A DNA stretch of 64,000 nt from Actinorhabdospora filicis. GTDB lineage: Bacteria; Actinomycetota; Actinomycetes; Mycobacteriales; Micromonosporaceae. Positions within the stretch are counted from its first letter, which is position 1, and each line of letters starts with the position of its first letter. The notes beneath the pieces were generated by a model that ran no database searches, was not told the origin of the DNA, and was given only the letters and a program-made list of their open reading frames with translations. The DNA lies in the NCBI RefSeq assembly GCF_030269765.1, contig NZ_BSTX01000002.1, positions 839,379 through 903,378 on the forward strand, read 5' to 3'. Both the position numbers and the translations under genes were made by a program. Below, in pieces: positions 33,119 through 41,531 of this stretch.

Positions 33119-34074
33119 GTCCAGCGGCGGCCGGGGCGGCGCTTGCGGACCTTGTCCTGCTCGGGGACCTCGGGCCCGCGTTCCAGCAGGGGCGCCCACA
33201 GGTCGCCGTCGGCGGCCCGCTCCAGGGCCTCTTCGGGAGTGAAGCGCAGGTCGCGGTCGCCCTCGACCTCCTCCCAGGTCATCGGGACCGAGACGGTGGG
33301 CATGGTCAGGCCGCGCAGGGACCAGGGCGCCACGGTGGTCTTGGCCGCGTTGTTCTGGCTCCAGTCGATGAAGACGCGCCCCTCGCGCTTGACCTTGAGC
33401 ATGTTGGCCGTGATGAGGTCGGGATGCTCCTCCTCCAGCTCGCGCGCCACCGCCTCGGCGTAGGCCGAGACCTGCACGTCGGGCTGGGTCGCGGCGATCG
33501 CGCAGCACAGGTGCAGGCCCTTCTTGCCCGAGCTCTTCACGTGGGCGGTGAGGCCGTCCTCGGCGAGCCGGTCGCGCAGCAGGAAGGCGACCCTGGCGGA
33601 GTCGGCGCGCGTCGAGCCGGGGCCGGGGTCGAGGTCGGCGACCAGGCGGTCGGGCATGCGGGGCTCGGTCTCGTCGGCCTCGCGGCCGTCGAGGAGCCAC
33701 TGGTGGGTGTGCAGCTCCAGGGCGGCGAGGTTGGCCAGCCACACCAGGGTCGCCTCGTTGTCGGCGACCACGAAGTCGGCGGAGTCGCGGTCCTTGGACG
33801 AGCCGGGCGTGGCGACGGTGGCCAGGCGCACCCAGCCGGGCGTGCCCTTCGGCGCGTTCTTCTCGTAGAACGGCTTCTGGCCGGTGCCGCTGGGGTAGCG
33901 GATGCGCGTGACGGCCCGGTCGCGCAGGTGCGGGACGATGATCGTGGCGACGGCGCGGTAGTAGGCGGCGACGTCGGACTTGGTGAAGCCGGTGTCGGGA
34001 TACATGACCTTGTCCGGGTTGGACATGCTGATCGTGTGTCCGTCGACGTCGAACTCGACGCGATTCGTCGGCAT
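33115..34074 (-). CDS. LigD-type polymerase domain protein (NHEJ)
   Basis: A 319-aa stand-alone archaeo-eukaryotic primase-type polymerase of the LigD family, used with Ku and a ligase in non-homologous end joining. Visible motifs are PDKVMYPDTGFTKSDVAAYY at the N-terminus, the metal-binding pair DLD (147-149, in ADLDPGPGS) and SSGKKGLH (181-188). Length equals the free polymerase domain, without ligase or nuclease parts. No ku or ligase gene is near. The chosen ATG 34074 gives the standard N-terminus; GGTTCC upstream is a poor SD. Confidence 0.92.
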   Translation of the reverse strand: MPTNRVEFDVDGHTISMSNPDKVMYPDTGFTKSDVAAYYRAVATIIVPHLRDRAVTRIRYPSGTGQKPFYEKNAPKGTPGWVRLATVATPGSSKDRDSADFVVADNEATLVWLANLAALELHTHQWLLDGREADETEPRMPDRLVADLDPGPGSTRADSARVAFLLRDRLAEDGLTAHVKSSGKKGLHLCCAIAATQPDVQVSAYAEAVARELEEEHPDLITANMLKVKREGRVFIDWSQNNAAKTTVAPWSLRGLTMPTVSVPMTWEEVEGDRDLRFTPEEALERAADGDLWAPLLERGPEVPEQDKVRKRRPGRRWT

Positions 34075-34570
34075 GGAACCACCCCCGGGGCGGGCTGCGA
34101 TCGGTACCGGGACCGTACCGCGCCGGCGGCGCGCCCGGGGGACTTCGGCGGCAACATGTCGCCCCCGCGCACAGTTTTGCGGGACGAACAATTGTTGCCC
34201 GGCGGGCGCGATGATCCGCTGAATGGGACCGGTAATCGCTCGGGAGAATGCCGGAATGAACGGCGGGAGATCGTACCGGCGGGTAGCCTGGCGGGCAAAG
34301 AATGGCGCGCGGATTCGCGCGAGTCCCCGTATGCTTGCTGAGCTGGGAGTTTCGCCGCGTTACGTCCGGGTGATCGATGACCTCCGTCTTCGCTGCTCAC
34401 GCATCTAGTGTCGTTGATCCGACAGTGGCAGGCCGTAACTAATTGCAGGGTCACTCGTTCGAGTGAAAACACTTCTCAGTGCGGAGAATGGGAATTTGAC
34501 GGTTGGGTATCCGGCGCATTAGGCTCGGAGTGAAGGCCCGTTCCCAAGGCTTGTGTGAGGCACGCCCAAT
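34075..34570. other. 496-nt intergenic region, lower in GC
   Basis: No convincing gene. It holds the divergent upstream regions of the LigD-type gene and the lanthipeptide regulator, a short AACAATTGTT palindrome near 34185, a 16-nt palindrome TCACTCGTTCGAGTGA (34451-34466) and a promoter at 34496-34525. Base composition is visibly less GC-rich than the genes around it. Confidence 0.6.
34496..34525 (+). promoter_or_regulatory. Promoter of the lanthipeptide regulator
   Basis: TTGACG (34496-34501), 18-nt spacer, TAGGCT (34520-34525): a good housekeeping-type promoter. A palindrome at 34451-34466, just upstream, is a candidate regulator site. Confidence 0.55.
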
Positions 34571-35263
34571 ATGGCCCTGAAATTCTCCGGCCCGCCAATG
34601 CCTGGTGAGAATGCCCTCTCCGGGGACGAGTTCGATGGACGAAGGTCGGGACCCGCCTTGATTCGCATACTGCTCGGACAACGACGCACGGTGTGGCGCG
34701 AGGCGCTCGCCACCGTGTTGTCCCAGGTCGACGACCTCCACGTGATCGCCGAACACACCGGCGGCGAGGACCTGGTCGCCGCCGCACGCGCCGAAGACCC
34801 CGCCGTCGTCGTGCTCGACGCCGAGCTGCCCGGCGTCCCCGTCGACGAATTATGCGCCCGCATCGGTGAGGCCGCGCCCGGCGCGGGCGTGCTGCTGCTG
34901 ATGGAGCGCCACGCCGCCGTCCGGCACGCCGCCGGTGCCCTCGGCCCCCGCGTCGGCATGATCGGCACCGACGTCTCGCCCGAACGCCTCATCGACGGCA
35001 TTCGCGACCTCGCCGGAGGCCGCGCCGTCCTGGACGCCGACCTCGCCCTGGCCGTGCTCACCGCGCCCGGCAACCCGCTCACCGACCGCGAGCGGGAGGT
35101 CCTGGAGCTGGCCGCGCACGGCTCTCCCACCAGCGAGATCGCGCAGCGCCTCTACCTCTCGGCGGGGACGGTGCGCAACTACCTCTCCCGCGCGCTGGCC
35201 AAGACCGGTGCGCGCACCCGCATCGAGGCCGTCCGCATCGCTCAGGACGCCGGATGGATTTGA
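34571..35263 (+). CDS. LuxR/NarL-type response regulator, RamR/AmfR-like
   Basis: A 230-aa orphan regulator. The receiver domain (about 28-140) keeps a candidate phospho-acceptor Asp in VVVLDAELPG but has GQRRT where the acidic pocket normally sits, so it may work without phosphorylation. The C-terminal LuxR HTH is intact (LTDREREVLELAAHGSPTSE, LYLSAGTVRNYLSRALAKTG). Position beside a SapB/AmfS-type locus matches RamR/AmfR. The N-terminal 25 residues exceed the family norm, so a start nearer 34658 (TTG) is possible. Its 3' end overlaps the convergent exporter gene by 22 nt. Confidence 0.88.
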   Translation: MALKFSGPPMPGENALSGDEFDGRRSGPALIRILLGQRRTVWREALATVLSQVDDLHVIAEHTGGEDLVAAARAEDPAVVVLDAELPGVPVDELCARIGEAAPGAGVLLLMERHAAVRHAAGALGPRVGMIGTDVSPERLIDGIRDLAGGRAVLDADLALAVLTAPGNPLTDREREVLELAAHGSPTSEIAQRLYLSAGTVRNYLSRALAKTGARTRIEAVRIAQDAGWI

Positions 35264-36930
35264 GCATCGTGCTCCCAGTGCCCCAGCAGGTCCCGGAACA
35301 GCGGCGAGCGGGCGATCACCTCGTCCCGCGCGCCCAGTACCGCCTCCTCGCCGTCGAGCACCAGCACCCGGTCGGCGCGCAGCGCCGAACCCGCCCGGTG
35401 GGCGATGACGATGAGGGTCCCGCGTTCGGCGAAGGCGCCCTCGGCGCGCTCCTCGGCGGCCGGGTCCAGGTGACAGCAGGCCTCGTCCAGGACGGCCAGG
35501 GGAGCCGGTGACAGGTGCGCGCGGGCCAGCGCGATGAGCTGCCGCTCGCCGGCCGACAGTTCGGCCGGGGAAAGGACGGCGGAGGGCCCGCCGAGCCGCT
35601 CGACGAGGTCGCGGGCGCCGACGGCGTCGATGGAGGCGTCCAGTTGCGCGGCGGTGGCCCCGGGGTGGTGGTAGGCGATGTTCTCGGCGAGGGTGCCGGT
35701 GAAGACGTGCGCCTCCTGGGGGATGAGCACGCGCTGCCCGCGCGCCTCGCGGGCGTCGACGCCGTCGATGGTCACCGTCCCGGCGCCGGGGGTGAGCAGC
35801 CCGCAGACGAGACCGGCCAGGGTGGACTTGCCGATGCCGCTGGGGCCGACCACGGCCAGCCGTTCCCCCTCGCGCAGGTCGAGGTCGAGGCCGCGCAGCA
35901 CGGGCGCGGCGTGGGGTCCGTAGGCGAAGGTCAGGCCGCGTGTGGAGACCGCGCTGCCGCCGCCCGCCACCACCTGCGGCGGATCGGCCGGAGGGGCGTC
36001 GGCGGCGTCCAGGAGCCGCCCGAGGGTGACGGCGAAGCGCAGCCCGCCGGCGCCCAGGCCCTGGGCGAGGGCGCCCAGCGCGGGCCGCAGTCCCATGAGG
36101 ACGTAGGTGAGCCCGCCCATGATCGCGCCGGTGCCCACACCCCGCGCCAGCAGCCAGGGGCCGGCCGCCAGCAGCGCCAGCAGGGGACCGGCGCCGCCGA
36201 TGGCCAGGCAGAGCACGCGCAGCGCGGTGACCCAGGCCAGGGCCTTCTCCGCGCGGGCCTGGGCGTCGGCGGCCTCCCCGACGCGTTCGGCGGCCCAGCC
36301 CCGGGCGCCGGTGGCGGTCAGGTCGCGGGCGGCGGCCAGTGTGGACGCCGCGACGGCCGACAGGCGCTCGTCGCCGCGCACGTAGGCGTACTGGCGGCGG
36401 GCGGCGAAACCCAGTGACAGCAGCAGCCCGGCCAGGCCCAGCAGGAACGGCGGGAGCACCCAGGCCAGCACCGGCGCGGCCACCGAGGCCAGCCCGAGGA
36501 CCGCGCCGACGGTGGTGACCGCGAAGGAGCGGACCAGCACCAGCAGCCCGGCGTAGGAGTCGCGGGCGATCTCGGCCTGGTGCGTCAGCCGCGCCAGCGC
36601 GCCCTCGTGGTCGAGCCCGGCGGTGGCGCGGCGCAGCGCGCCGTCGACCACGACGCGGACGAGGCCGTCGCGGAACGGCTCGGTCAGGTCGCCCAGGCGG
36701 CGGTAGACCTGCGCGGCGCCGAACGCGCCCGCGCCGGAGGCCGCCAGCAGCGCCGCCAGCCACAGCATCCCGACGCCGGGCCGCCCGGCGAGGAAGCCGT
36801 CGTCGACGGCCCGCGCGATCGCCAGACCGGCGACGGCGGCCGGCAGCGCCTCCGGCGCCGACCACAGCAGGAAGCGCGCGAGGGGACCGGCGCGCAGCGA
36901 CCGCAGTCCGTACAGCAGGGCGCGTCTCAT
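35242..36930 (-). CDS. ABC exporter half-transporter (RamB/AmfA-like)
   Basis: A 562-aa fused membrane/ATPase half-transporter. The N-terminal half has about six membrane helices. The ATPase domain shows Walker A GPSGIGKST, signature LSAGERQ and Walker B LAVLDEA. There is no N-terminal C39 peptidase, as expected for class III lanthipeptides. Start ATG overlaps the upstream exporter stop (ATGA), so both subunits are coupled and probably form a heterodimer exporting the lanthipeptide. Confidence 0.9.
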   Translation of the reverse strand: MRRALLYGLRSLRAGPLARFLLWSAPEALPAAVAGLAIARAVDDGFLAGRPGVGMLWLAALLAASGAGAFGAAQVYRRLGDLTEPFRDGLVRVVVDGALRRATAGLDHEGALARLTHQAEIARDSYAGLLVLVRSFAVTTVGAVLGLASVAAPVLAWVLPPFLLGLAGLLLSLGFAARRQYAYVRGDERLSAVAASTLAAARDLTATGARGWAAERVGEAADAQARAEKALAWVTALRVLCLAIGGAGPLLALLAAGPWLLARGVGTGAIMGGLTYVLMGLRPALGALAQGLGAGGLRFAVTLGRLLDAADAPPADPPQVVAGGGSAVSTRGLTFAYGPHAAPVLRGLDLDLREGERLAVVGPSGIGKSTLAGLVCGLLTPGAGTVTIDGVDAREARGQRVLIPQEAHVFTGTLAENIAYHHPGATAAQLDASIDAVGARDLVERLGGPSAVLSPAELSAGERQLIALARAHLSPAPLAVLDEACCHLDPAAEERAEGAFAERGTLIVIAHRAGSALRADRVLVLDGEEAVLGARDEVIARSPLFRDLLGHWEHDAQIHPAS

Positions 36931-38546
36931 GAGCCGAACACCGCCCGGTAGTCGGCCTCGGCCCACAGCTCGGCGTGCGGGGCGACGGCGCGCACGCGCC
37001 CGTCGTCGAGCCACACGACGCGATCGGCGCGCGCGGCGGTCTGCGCGCGGTGGGTGACCACGAGGCGGGTGCGGCCGCCGTGATCGCGGGTCAGCGCGCG
37101 CCCGATGCGCAGCTCGGTGACGGTGTCCACGCTGGACATCGCGTCGTCGAGGACCAGCAGCCGCCCGGCGGGCCAGGCGCGGGCCAGCCCCAGACGCTGC
37201 GTCTCACCGCCGGAGCGGGGCGCCTCGTCGAGGGGGGTGTCGTAGCGTTCGGGGAGCCGGGTGGCCCAGTCGTGCACGTCGGCGGCCCGCGCGGCGGCCG
37301 TCACGTCGATGCCGCGCCCGCAGGCGATGGCCTCGGCGACGGTGGCGCCGACGGGGACGGGACGCTCGAAGGCGCAGCCGATGGCCGCGCGCAGGGCGTC
37401 CTCGGTGAGCTCGGGCAGCGGGACGCCGTCGAGCAGGACCGCGCCCTCGTCGGGGTCGCGCAGCCGCGCGCACAGCGCCGCCAGGGTCGACTTGCCCGAC
37501 CCGGAACGCCCGGCGACGGCGGTGAGGCTCCCGCCGGGCAGGTCGAGGTCCACATCGGTCAGCACGCCGGTCACCGTCGCGCCGCGCAGCTCCAGGCGGC
37601 CCGGCGCGGCCGGCAGAACAGCGTCGCCGTGCTCGAAGGCGGGCGCGTCGAGGACCTCCCGGACGCGGCCGGTCGCCGCCCGCGCCCGCGCCAGCCCGCC
37701 CAGCAGCCCCGTGAGGCCGCCGAGCCCGGCGCCCTGGGCGGCGTACTGCGCGGCGGCGAACAGCTCGCCGGGGGTGATCCGGTGCCGCGACAGCGCCCAT
37801 CCGGCCACCGCCAGCACCGCCACCAGCGCCAGCGGGCCGGCGACCGCGGCCTTGGCCCCGGTCGCCGACAGGACCCGCCAGGTCAGGCGCCCGTGCCGGT
37901 GCAGCTCGGGCAGCGGGCCCAGGACCCGTTCGCGCTCGCGATCGGCCGTCCCCGCCGCGGCGATCGTGCGCGCTCCGGTCAGCGACTCGGCGAGCAGCCC
38001 GGCGATCTCGCCCTGCACGCGCTGGTAACCGGCGACCGCCTCGGTGGTGCGGCGTGTGTAGGTGCGCAGGACGAGCACGATCGCGGTCACGCCGACCAGG
38101 AACGCGGCCGCGAGCCAGACGTCGATGAGCGCGAGCAGCACCAGGCTGCCCAGTGGCGGCACCGCCGAGGCGATCAGGCCCACGATCTGGGGTGCGGCCC
38201 CGGCGGCCTCGGCGGCGTTGCCGCTGACCCGGGCCACCAGGTCGCCGGTCCCGAAACGCGCCGTCCCCGACGGCGGCAGGGCCAGCAGGTGCGACACGAT
38301 CCCGCGGCGCAGCGACGCGGTGGCGTCGGCGAGGAAACCGGCCGACAGGTACACGTCCAGCAGGTCCACGGCCACGCCCCCGGCGATCAGGAGCGCCGCG
38401 AGGAAGAGGAGACTCCGGTCGCCGAGGGCGTCCACCACCCGGCCGAGGACCGCCGGAAGCGCCAGCGACACCCCCGTACCGGCGAGCGCGCAGAGACCGA
38501 TGACGGGCAGCCGCCATCGTCCGCGCCGGGGGATCGCCTCGCGCAT
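36927..38546 (-). CDS. ABC exporter half-transporter (RamA/AmfB-like)
   Basis: A 539-aa half-transporter: six-helix membrane domain (LPVIGLCALAGTGVSLALPA, FLAALLIAGGVAVDLL), then an ATPase with GRSGSGKST, signature RSGGETQRLGLARA and Walker B LLVLDDAMSSVD. Asp replaces the usual catalytic Glu after Walker B, so this subunit may hold the degenerate site of the heterodimer. It follows the precursor gene after an 11-bp hairpin; the SD is CTGGAGGAC. Confidence 0.9.
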   Translation of the reverse strand: MREAIPRRGRWRLPVIGLCALAGTGVSLALPAVLGRVVDALGDRSLLFLAALLIAGGVAVDLLDVYLSAGFLADATASLRRGIVSHLLALPPSGTARFGTGDLVARVSGNAAEAAGAAPQIVGLIASAVPPLGSLVLLALIDVWLAAAFLVGVTAIVLVLRTYTRRTTEAVAGYQRVQGEIAGLLAESLTGARTIAAAGTADRERERVLGPLPELHRHGRLTWRVLSATGAKAAVAGPLALVAVLAVAGWALSRHRITPGELFAAAQYAAQGAGLGGLTGLLGGLARARAATGRVREVLDAPAFEHGDAVLPAAPGRLELRGATVTGVLTDVDLDLPGGSLTAVAGRSGSGKSTLAALCARLRDPDEGAVLLDGVPLPELTEDALRAAIGCAFERPVPVGATVAEAIACGRGIDVTAAARAADVHDWATRLPERYDTPLDEAPRSGGETQRLGLARAWPAGRLLVLDDAMSSVDTVTELRIGRALTRDHGGRTRLVVTHRAQTAARADRVVWLDDGRVRAVAPHAELWAEADYRAVFGS

Positions 38547-38569
38547 CAGTCCTCCAGGAAGGGAAGGGA

Positions 38570-38601
38570 GCGGCGGCCCCCTGTGGAGACGGGGCCGCCG
38601 C
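38570..38601 (-). terminator. Attenuating hairpin between precursor and exporter genes
   Basis: Arms GCGGCGGCCCC (38570-38580) and GGGGCCGCCGC (38591-38601), 10-nt loop, no T tract. It lies 9 nt after the precursor stop and before the exporter SD, and probably reduces read-through so that precursor exceeds exporter. Confidence 0.65.
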
Positions 38602-38609
38602 GGTGATCG

Positions 38610-38777
38610 TTACGGGTGGCAGAGCGTCACGGAGAGGCCGCTGGTCCCGCCGCACAGCAGCGCGGAGAGGTTGCTGGGGCAGCTGTGGCCCGAGGCGGAC
38701 GAACCGCCGCCGTGGCTGCTTCCGCCGCCGCCGTAGGTGGGGGTGTTCTCCATGCCCTGAAGGTCGAGCAGAGCCAT
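38610..38777 (-). CDS. Class III lanthipeptide precursor (AmfS/SapB family)
   Basis: A 55-aa precursor. The leader MALLDLQGME matches the LLDLQ-x-M-(D/E) leader recognised by LanKC enzymes in AmfS and SapB. The core ends with two S-x2-S-x3-C units, SNLSALLC and SGLSVTLC, then HP; each unit can form a labionin or lanthionine ring. Unlike AmfS/SapB, leader and core are joined by a Gly/Ser/His-rich linker (residues about 16-32) followed by an extra Cys33. AAAAGGAG precedes the ATG. It lies 37 nt downstream of lanKC and upstream of the two exporters, the ramCSAB order. Confidence 0.93.
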   Translation of the reverse strand: MALLDLQGMENTPTYGGGGSSHGGGSSASGHSCPSNLSALLCGGTSGLSVTLCHP

Positions 38778-38814
38778 GATGGTCTCCTTTTGATGGGGTC
38801 TTGCTGGGGGTTTC

Positions 38815-41373
38815 TTACCTTTGGTGCACCGCGCCGGGAGGCGCGGGGATCGTGGGGACCGGCAGCAGCGGAAGCCCGACGGGCTCCTCGTGCAGCGCCG
38901 ATCCGGCGGCCAGCAGCACCCCTGCGGTGCCGGTGGCCAGGTCCGAGGACAGCCTCAGCAGTGCCGTACCGGGGAACGACAGCCCGCCGCCGTAGGGCAG
39001 CGCGTGCCAGGCGAGGTCGGCGATGTGGCGGCGGACCCGCGGGTCGTTCCGGTCGCGCAGCGCCAGCCAATGCGCGATGCCGGCGCGGCCGCTGAACAGG
39101 CCCGGGAGGATGTACATCCGCGAGGACGAGGCCAGCTCGATGCGGGGGATCGCCGCGGCGAACTCGTCGTCGTGGGCGCGCGCCAGGTACGCGTTGAGCG
39201 CGATGCCCAGCCCGGCGCCGCCGACGTCGAGGTAGGGCATGGTGCGCCAGCCCTCGTCGATCTCCATCGAACCGTTGTCGCGGACGGCCGCGCAGCGCAG
39301 GTCACCGCGCAGGGCGCGCGCGGCGGCGTCGAGGAACCCGGCGTCGCCGGTGGCGTCGAAGGCCGCCAGCAGTGCCAGCGCCTGACCCGAGCGGCCCCGC
39401 ATGAGGCCCGCGTAGGGGTTCGTGCCGCCGCTGAGGGTGGCGGTGCCGTCATCGGCGAGAGCGTGCGCGGCGACGAGGTCGGCGGCGCGCAGCCCGGCGT
39501 CGCGCAGGCCCGGCTCGCCGGTGCGTTCGGCGGCGTCGAGGAGGTTCAGCGCGACACCCGACAGGCCGGTGGCCAGGTCCGGTCCCAGCGACTCCCAGTC
39601 CTCGCCGAGGCAGATCGCCAGGACGTCGAGGGCCGGCTGCCGGTGCCCGAGGACCTCCAGGACGTGCGCGGTCCCGTGCAGCCCATCGTAGAGACCCGGC
39701 CGGGTCCCGCCGGGCGGGTTCAGTGCCCGCGACCGCAGCCACTCCTCATATTGCTCGTGGCGGCCGGCGCCGGTGGCGTGCAGGGCGTACAGGACGCCCG
39801 CCGCGCCGTTGGCCAGGCCGAGGCCGCCGATGGCGAACTGCTCGGGATCGCCGGGGAACAGCCGGTCGTCGCGCTCGGGGGTCGCGGTGGCCAGAATCGC
39901 CTTGGCGAGCGAGTCGCGCAGGCCCGGCCAGTCATCGGGGTCCAGCACCGGCGGCGTCTCGTAGGTGTCCGGGGAGATCACGTCGGCGCCGGCGTCCAGG
40001 AACGCCCGGTCCACCGGGAAGCACTCGGCGGCGATGGCGGCGAAGTGCCGCGCCTTCGCCCGGTGCAGCCACAAAAGGTTCGTCATCGGCAGGAACAGCG
40101 CCAGCCGCAGGCACGCCAGGGAGTACTCGTCGGCCTCCACGCCCGTCGTCCCGTACGGCGGCGCGAAGCCCTGGTTGCCCAGGCCCGCCCGCACACCGGA
40201 GTCGATCTCGGTGGCGACCTCGAAGTCGAGCAGCCGCACCACGCCGTCCTCGGTGACGATCACGTTGAACAGGTGCAGGTCGCCGTAGACCAGGCCGCGC
40301 TCGTGGATCGCGTGGATCGTCGCGGCGACCTTGGCGTGCACGTCGGTGGCCCACGCGGTGAAGGCCGCGTAGTCCTCCGGGGTCGCCTTGGCGTCGATCA
40401 GCGGGTACTTCATCACCAGCGCCTTGGACAGCACATCGCCCTCGACGAACTCCATCGCCAGGAACTTGTGCTCGCCGACGCCGAACAGGTCGTGGACGCG
40501 CGGCACACCCGGGATGCCCGCCAGCCGGGTCAGCACCGCGTGCTCGTGCTCGACCCGCCGGACCGCGTCGTTGCCGTCGGAGTCCAGGCCCGCGTGCGGG
40601 CGGCCCTCCTTGAGCACCACGCGCTCGCCGGTGCGGTTGTCGGTGGCCACGTAGATGCCGCCGCCGTTGGAGAAGTGGATGACGCGGTCGATCGCGTAGG
40701 GCAGGTCGGTGACCGTGACGGCCTGGCGCGCGGCCATCGCCGGCTGGAGGAAGTCCGGCAGCTCCACCCACGGCGGGGTGTAGAAGACCGGGTCGCGGCG
40801 GTCGGGCACCATCGTGCCGTCGGGGGCGGCGATCGCGGGGACCACGTCGCCCTTGTCGTTGACCACGTAGCGGTTGGTGAACGCCCCGTAGCGCACGAAC
40901 AGCGGGCCCTCGCCCCAGCGCAGGTCGCTGAGGATGTACGGGTTGGGCGTGCCGTCCAGGATCGCGCCGAGCTCGGTGAGGATCGCCTCGCACTCCTGGT
41001 CGGAGGCCGGGTAGATCGTCACCAGCTTCCCGGCGTAGCCGCGCGGGGCGTACTTGGAGACCCGGGCCGACAGCGCGGCGCGGGAGCGCAGGAACTTGAA
41101 GCCGATGCCCTTGGCGGTGCAGTAGTCCCACACCGCCTCCAGGACCTTCTCGCCGACGTCGAGGGCCGCCGAGGCGTGGATCTTCCAGCCCTGCTCGCGG
41201 GCGTGGGTGCGCTCGGGCTGGAAGACGAACCAGTCGTCCTGCTCGTAGCGGCGCCAGCCTTCGGGGAGGGGACGGGCCGCGATGGCGAAGGATTCACCGG
41301 CCGTCGACGTCGAGTGCATCGCGTCGTAGAAGACCGGGTCGGCCATGGCGAATGCTTCGTATCGGGCGTCCAT
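38815..41373 (-). CDS. Class III lanthipeptide synthetase LanKC (RamC/AmfT-like)
   Basis: An 852-aa trifunctional enzyme that phosphorylates Ser, eliminates phosphate and cyclises the precursor. An N-terminal lyase-like region (DARYEAFAMADPVFYD, AARPLPEGWRRY) is followed by a Ser/Thr kinase domain: VVLKEGRPHAG with the nucleotide Lys, GDLHLFNVIV near residue 365 as catalytic loop, LLDFEVAT as metal loop. The C-terminal third is a LanC-like cyclase (YDGLHGTAHVLEVLGH, GLFSGRAGIAHWLA). ATG 41373 gives the standard family N-terminus; ATG 41382 is also possible. Confidence 0.95.
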   Translation of the reverse strand: MDARYEAFAMADPVFYDAMHSTSTAGESFAIAARPLPEGWRRYEQDDWFVFQPERTHAREQGWKIHASAALDVGEKVLEAVWDYCTAKGIGFKFLRSRAALSARVSKYAPRGYAGKLVTIYPASDQECEAILTELGAILDGTPNPYILSDLRWGEGPLFVRYGAFTNRYVVNDKGDVVPAIAAPDGTMVPDRRDPVFYTPPWVELPDFLQPAMAARQAVTVTDLPYAIDRVIHFSNGGGIYVATDNRTGERVVLKEGRPHAGLDSDGNDAVRRVEHEHAVLTRLAGIPGVPRVHDLFGVGEHKFLAMEFVEGDVLSKALVMKYPLIDAKATPEDYAAFTAWATDVHAKVAATIHAIHERGLVYGDLHLFNVIVTEDGVVRLLDFEVATEIDSGVRAGLGNQGFAPPYGTTGVEADEYSLACLRLALFLPMTNLLWLHRAKARHFAAIAAECFPVDRAFLDAGADVISPDTYETPPVLDPDDWPGLRDSLAKAILATATPERDDRLFPGDPEQFAIGGLGLANGAAGVLYALHATGAGRHEQYEEWLRSRALNPPGGTRPGLYDGLHGTAHVLEVLGHRQPALDVLAICLGEDWESLGPDLATGLSGVALNLLDAAERTGEPGLRDAGLRAADLVAAHALADDGTATLSGGTNPYAGLMRGRSGQALALLAAFDATGDAGFLDAAARALRGDLRCAAVRDNGSMEIDEGWRTMPYLDVGGAGLGIALNAYLARAHDDEFAAAIPRIELASSSRMYILPGLFSGRAGIAHWLALRDRNDPRVRRHIADLAWHALPYGGGLSFPGTALLRLSSDLATGTAGVLLAAGSALHEEPVGLPLLPVPTIPAPPGAVHQR

Positions 41374-41448
41374 GAAGACCATCGTTCCGGTACCGGCCGG
41401 TGACGGATAGTGTGCGCTGTCATGTCCCTTTCGTGAGAAACCCACGGC

Positions 41449-41466
41449 GCTAACGTGCGCGTTAAC
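41449..41466. promoter_or_regulatory. Candidate operator upstream of lanKC
   Basis: 18-nt imperfect palindrome GCTAACGTGCGCGTTAAC, about 75 nt upstream of the lanKC start on the minus strand, also read as two inverted (G/C)TTA(A/G)C sites. A plausible target of the RamR-like regulator. Confidence 0.4.
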
Positions 41467-41531
41467 CGTGCGAAATGGACGCCGTGTCACAGGTGCCTGG
41501 TAGAACGGGCGGTGACCCACCTGGAGGTGCC

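Noticed and set aside
34223-34408. Possible 61-aa gene in the intergenic region
   Set aside because: No SD, no known motif, weak third-position GC and position within a promoter region; kept as unannotated.
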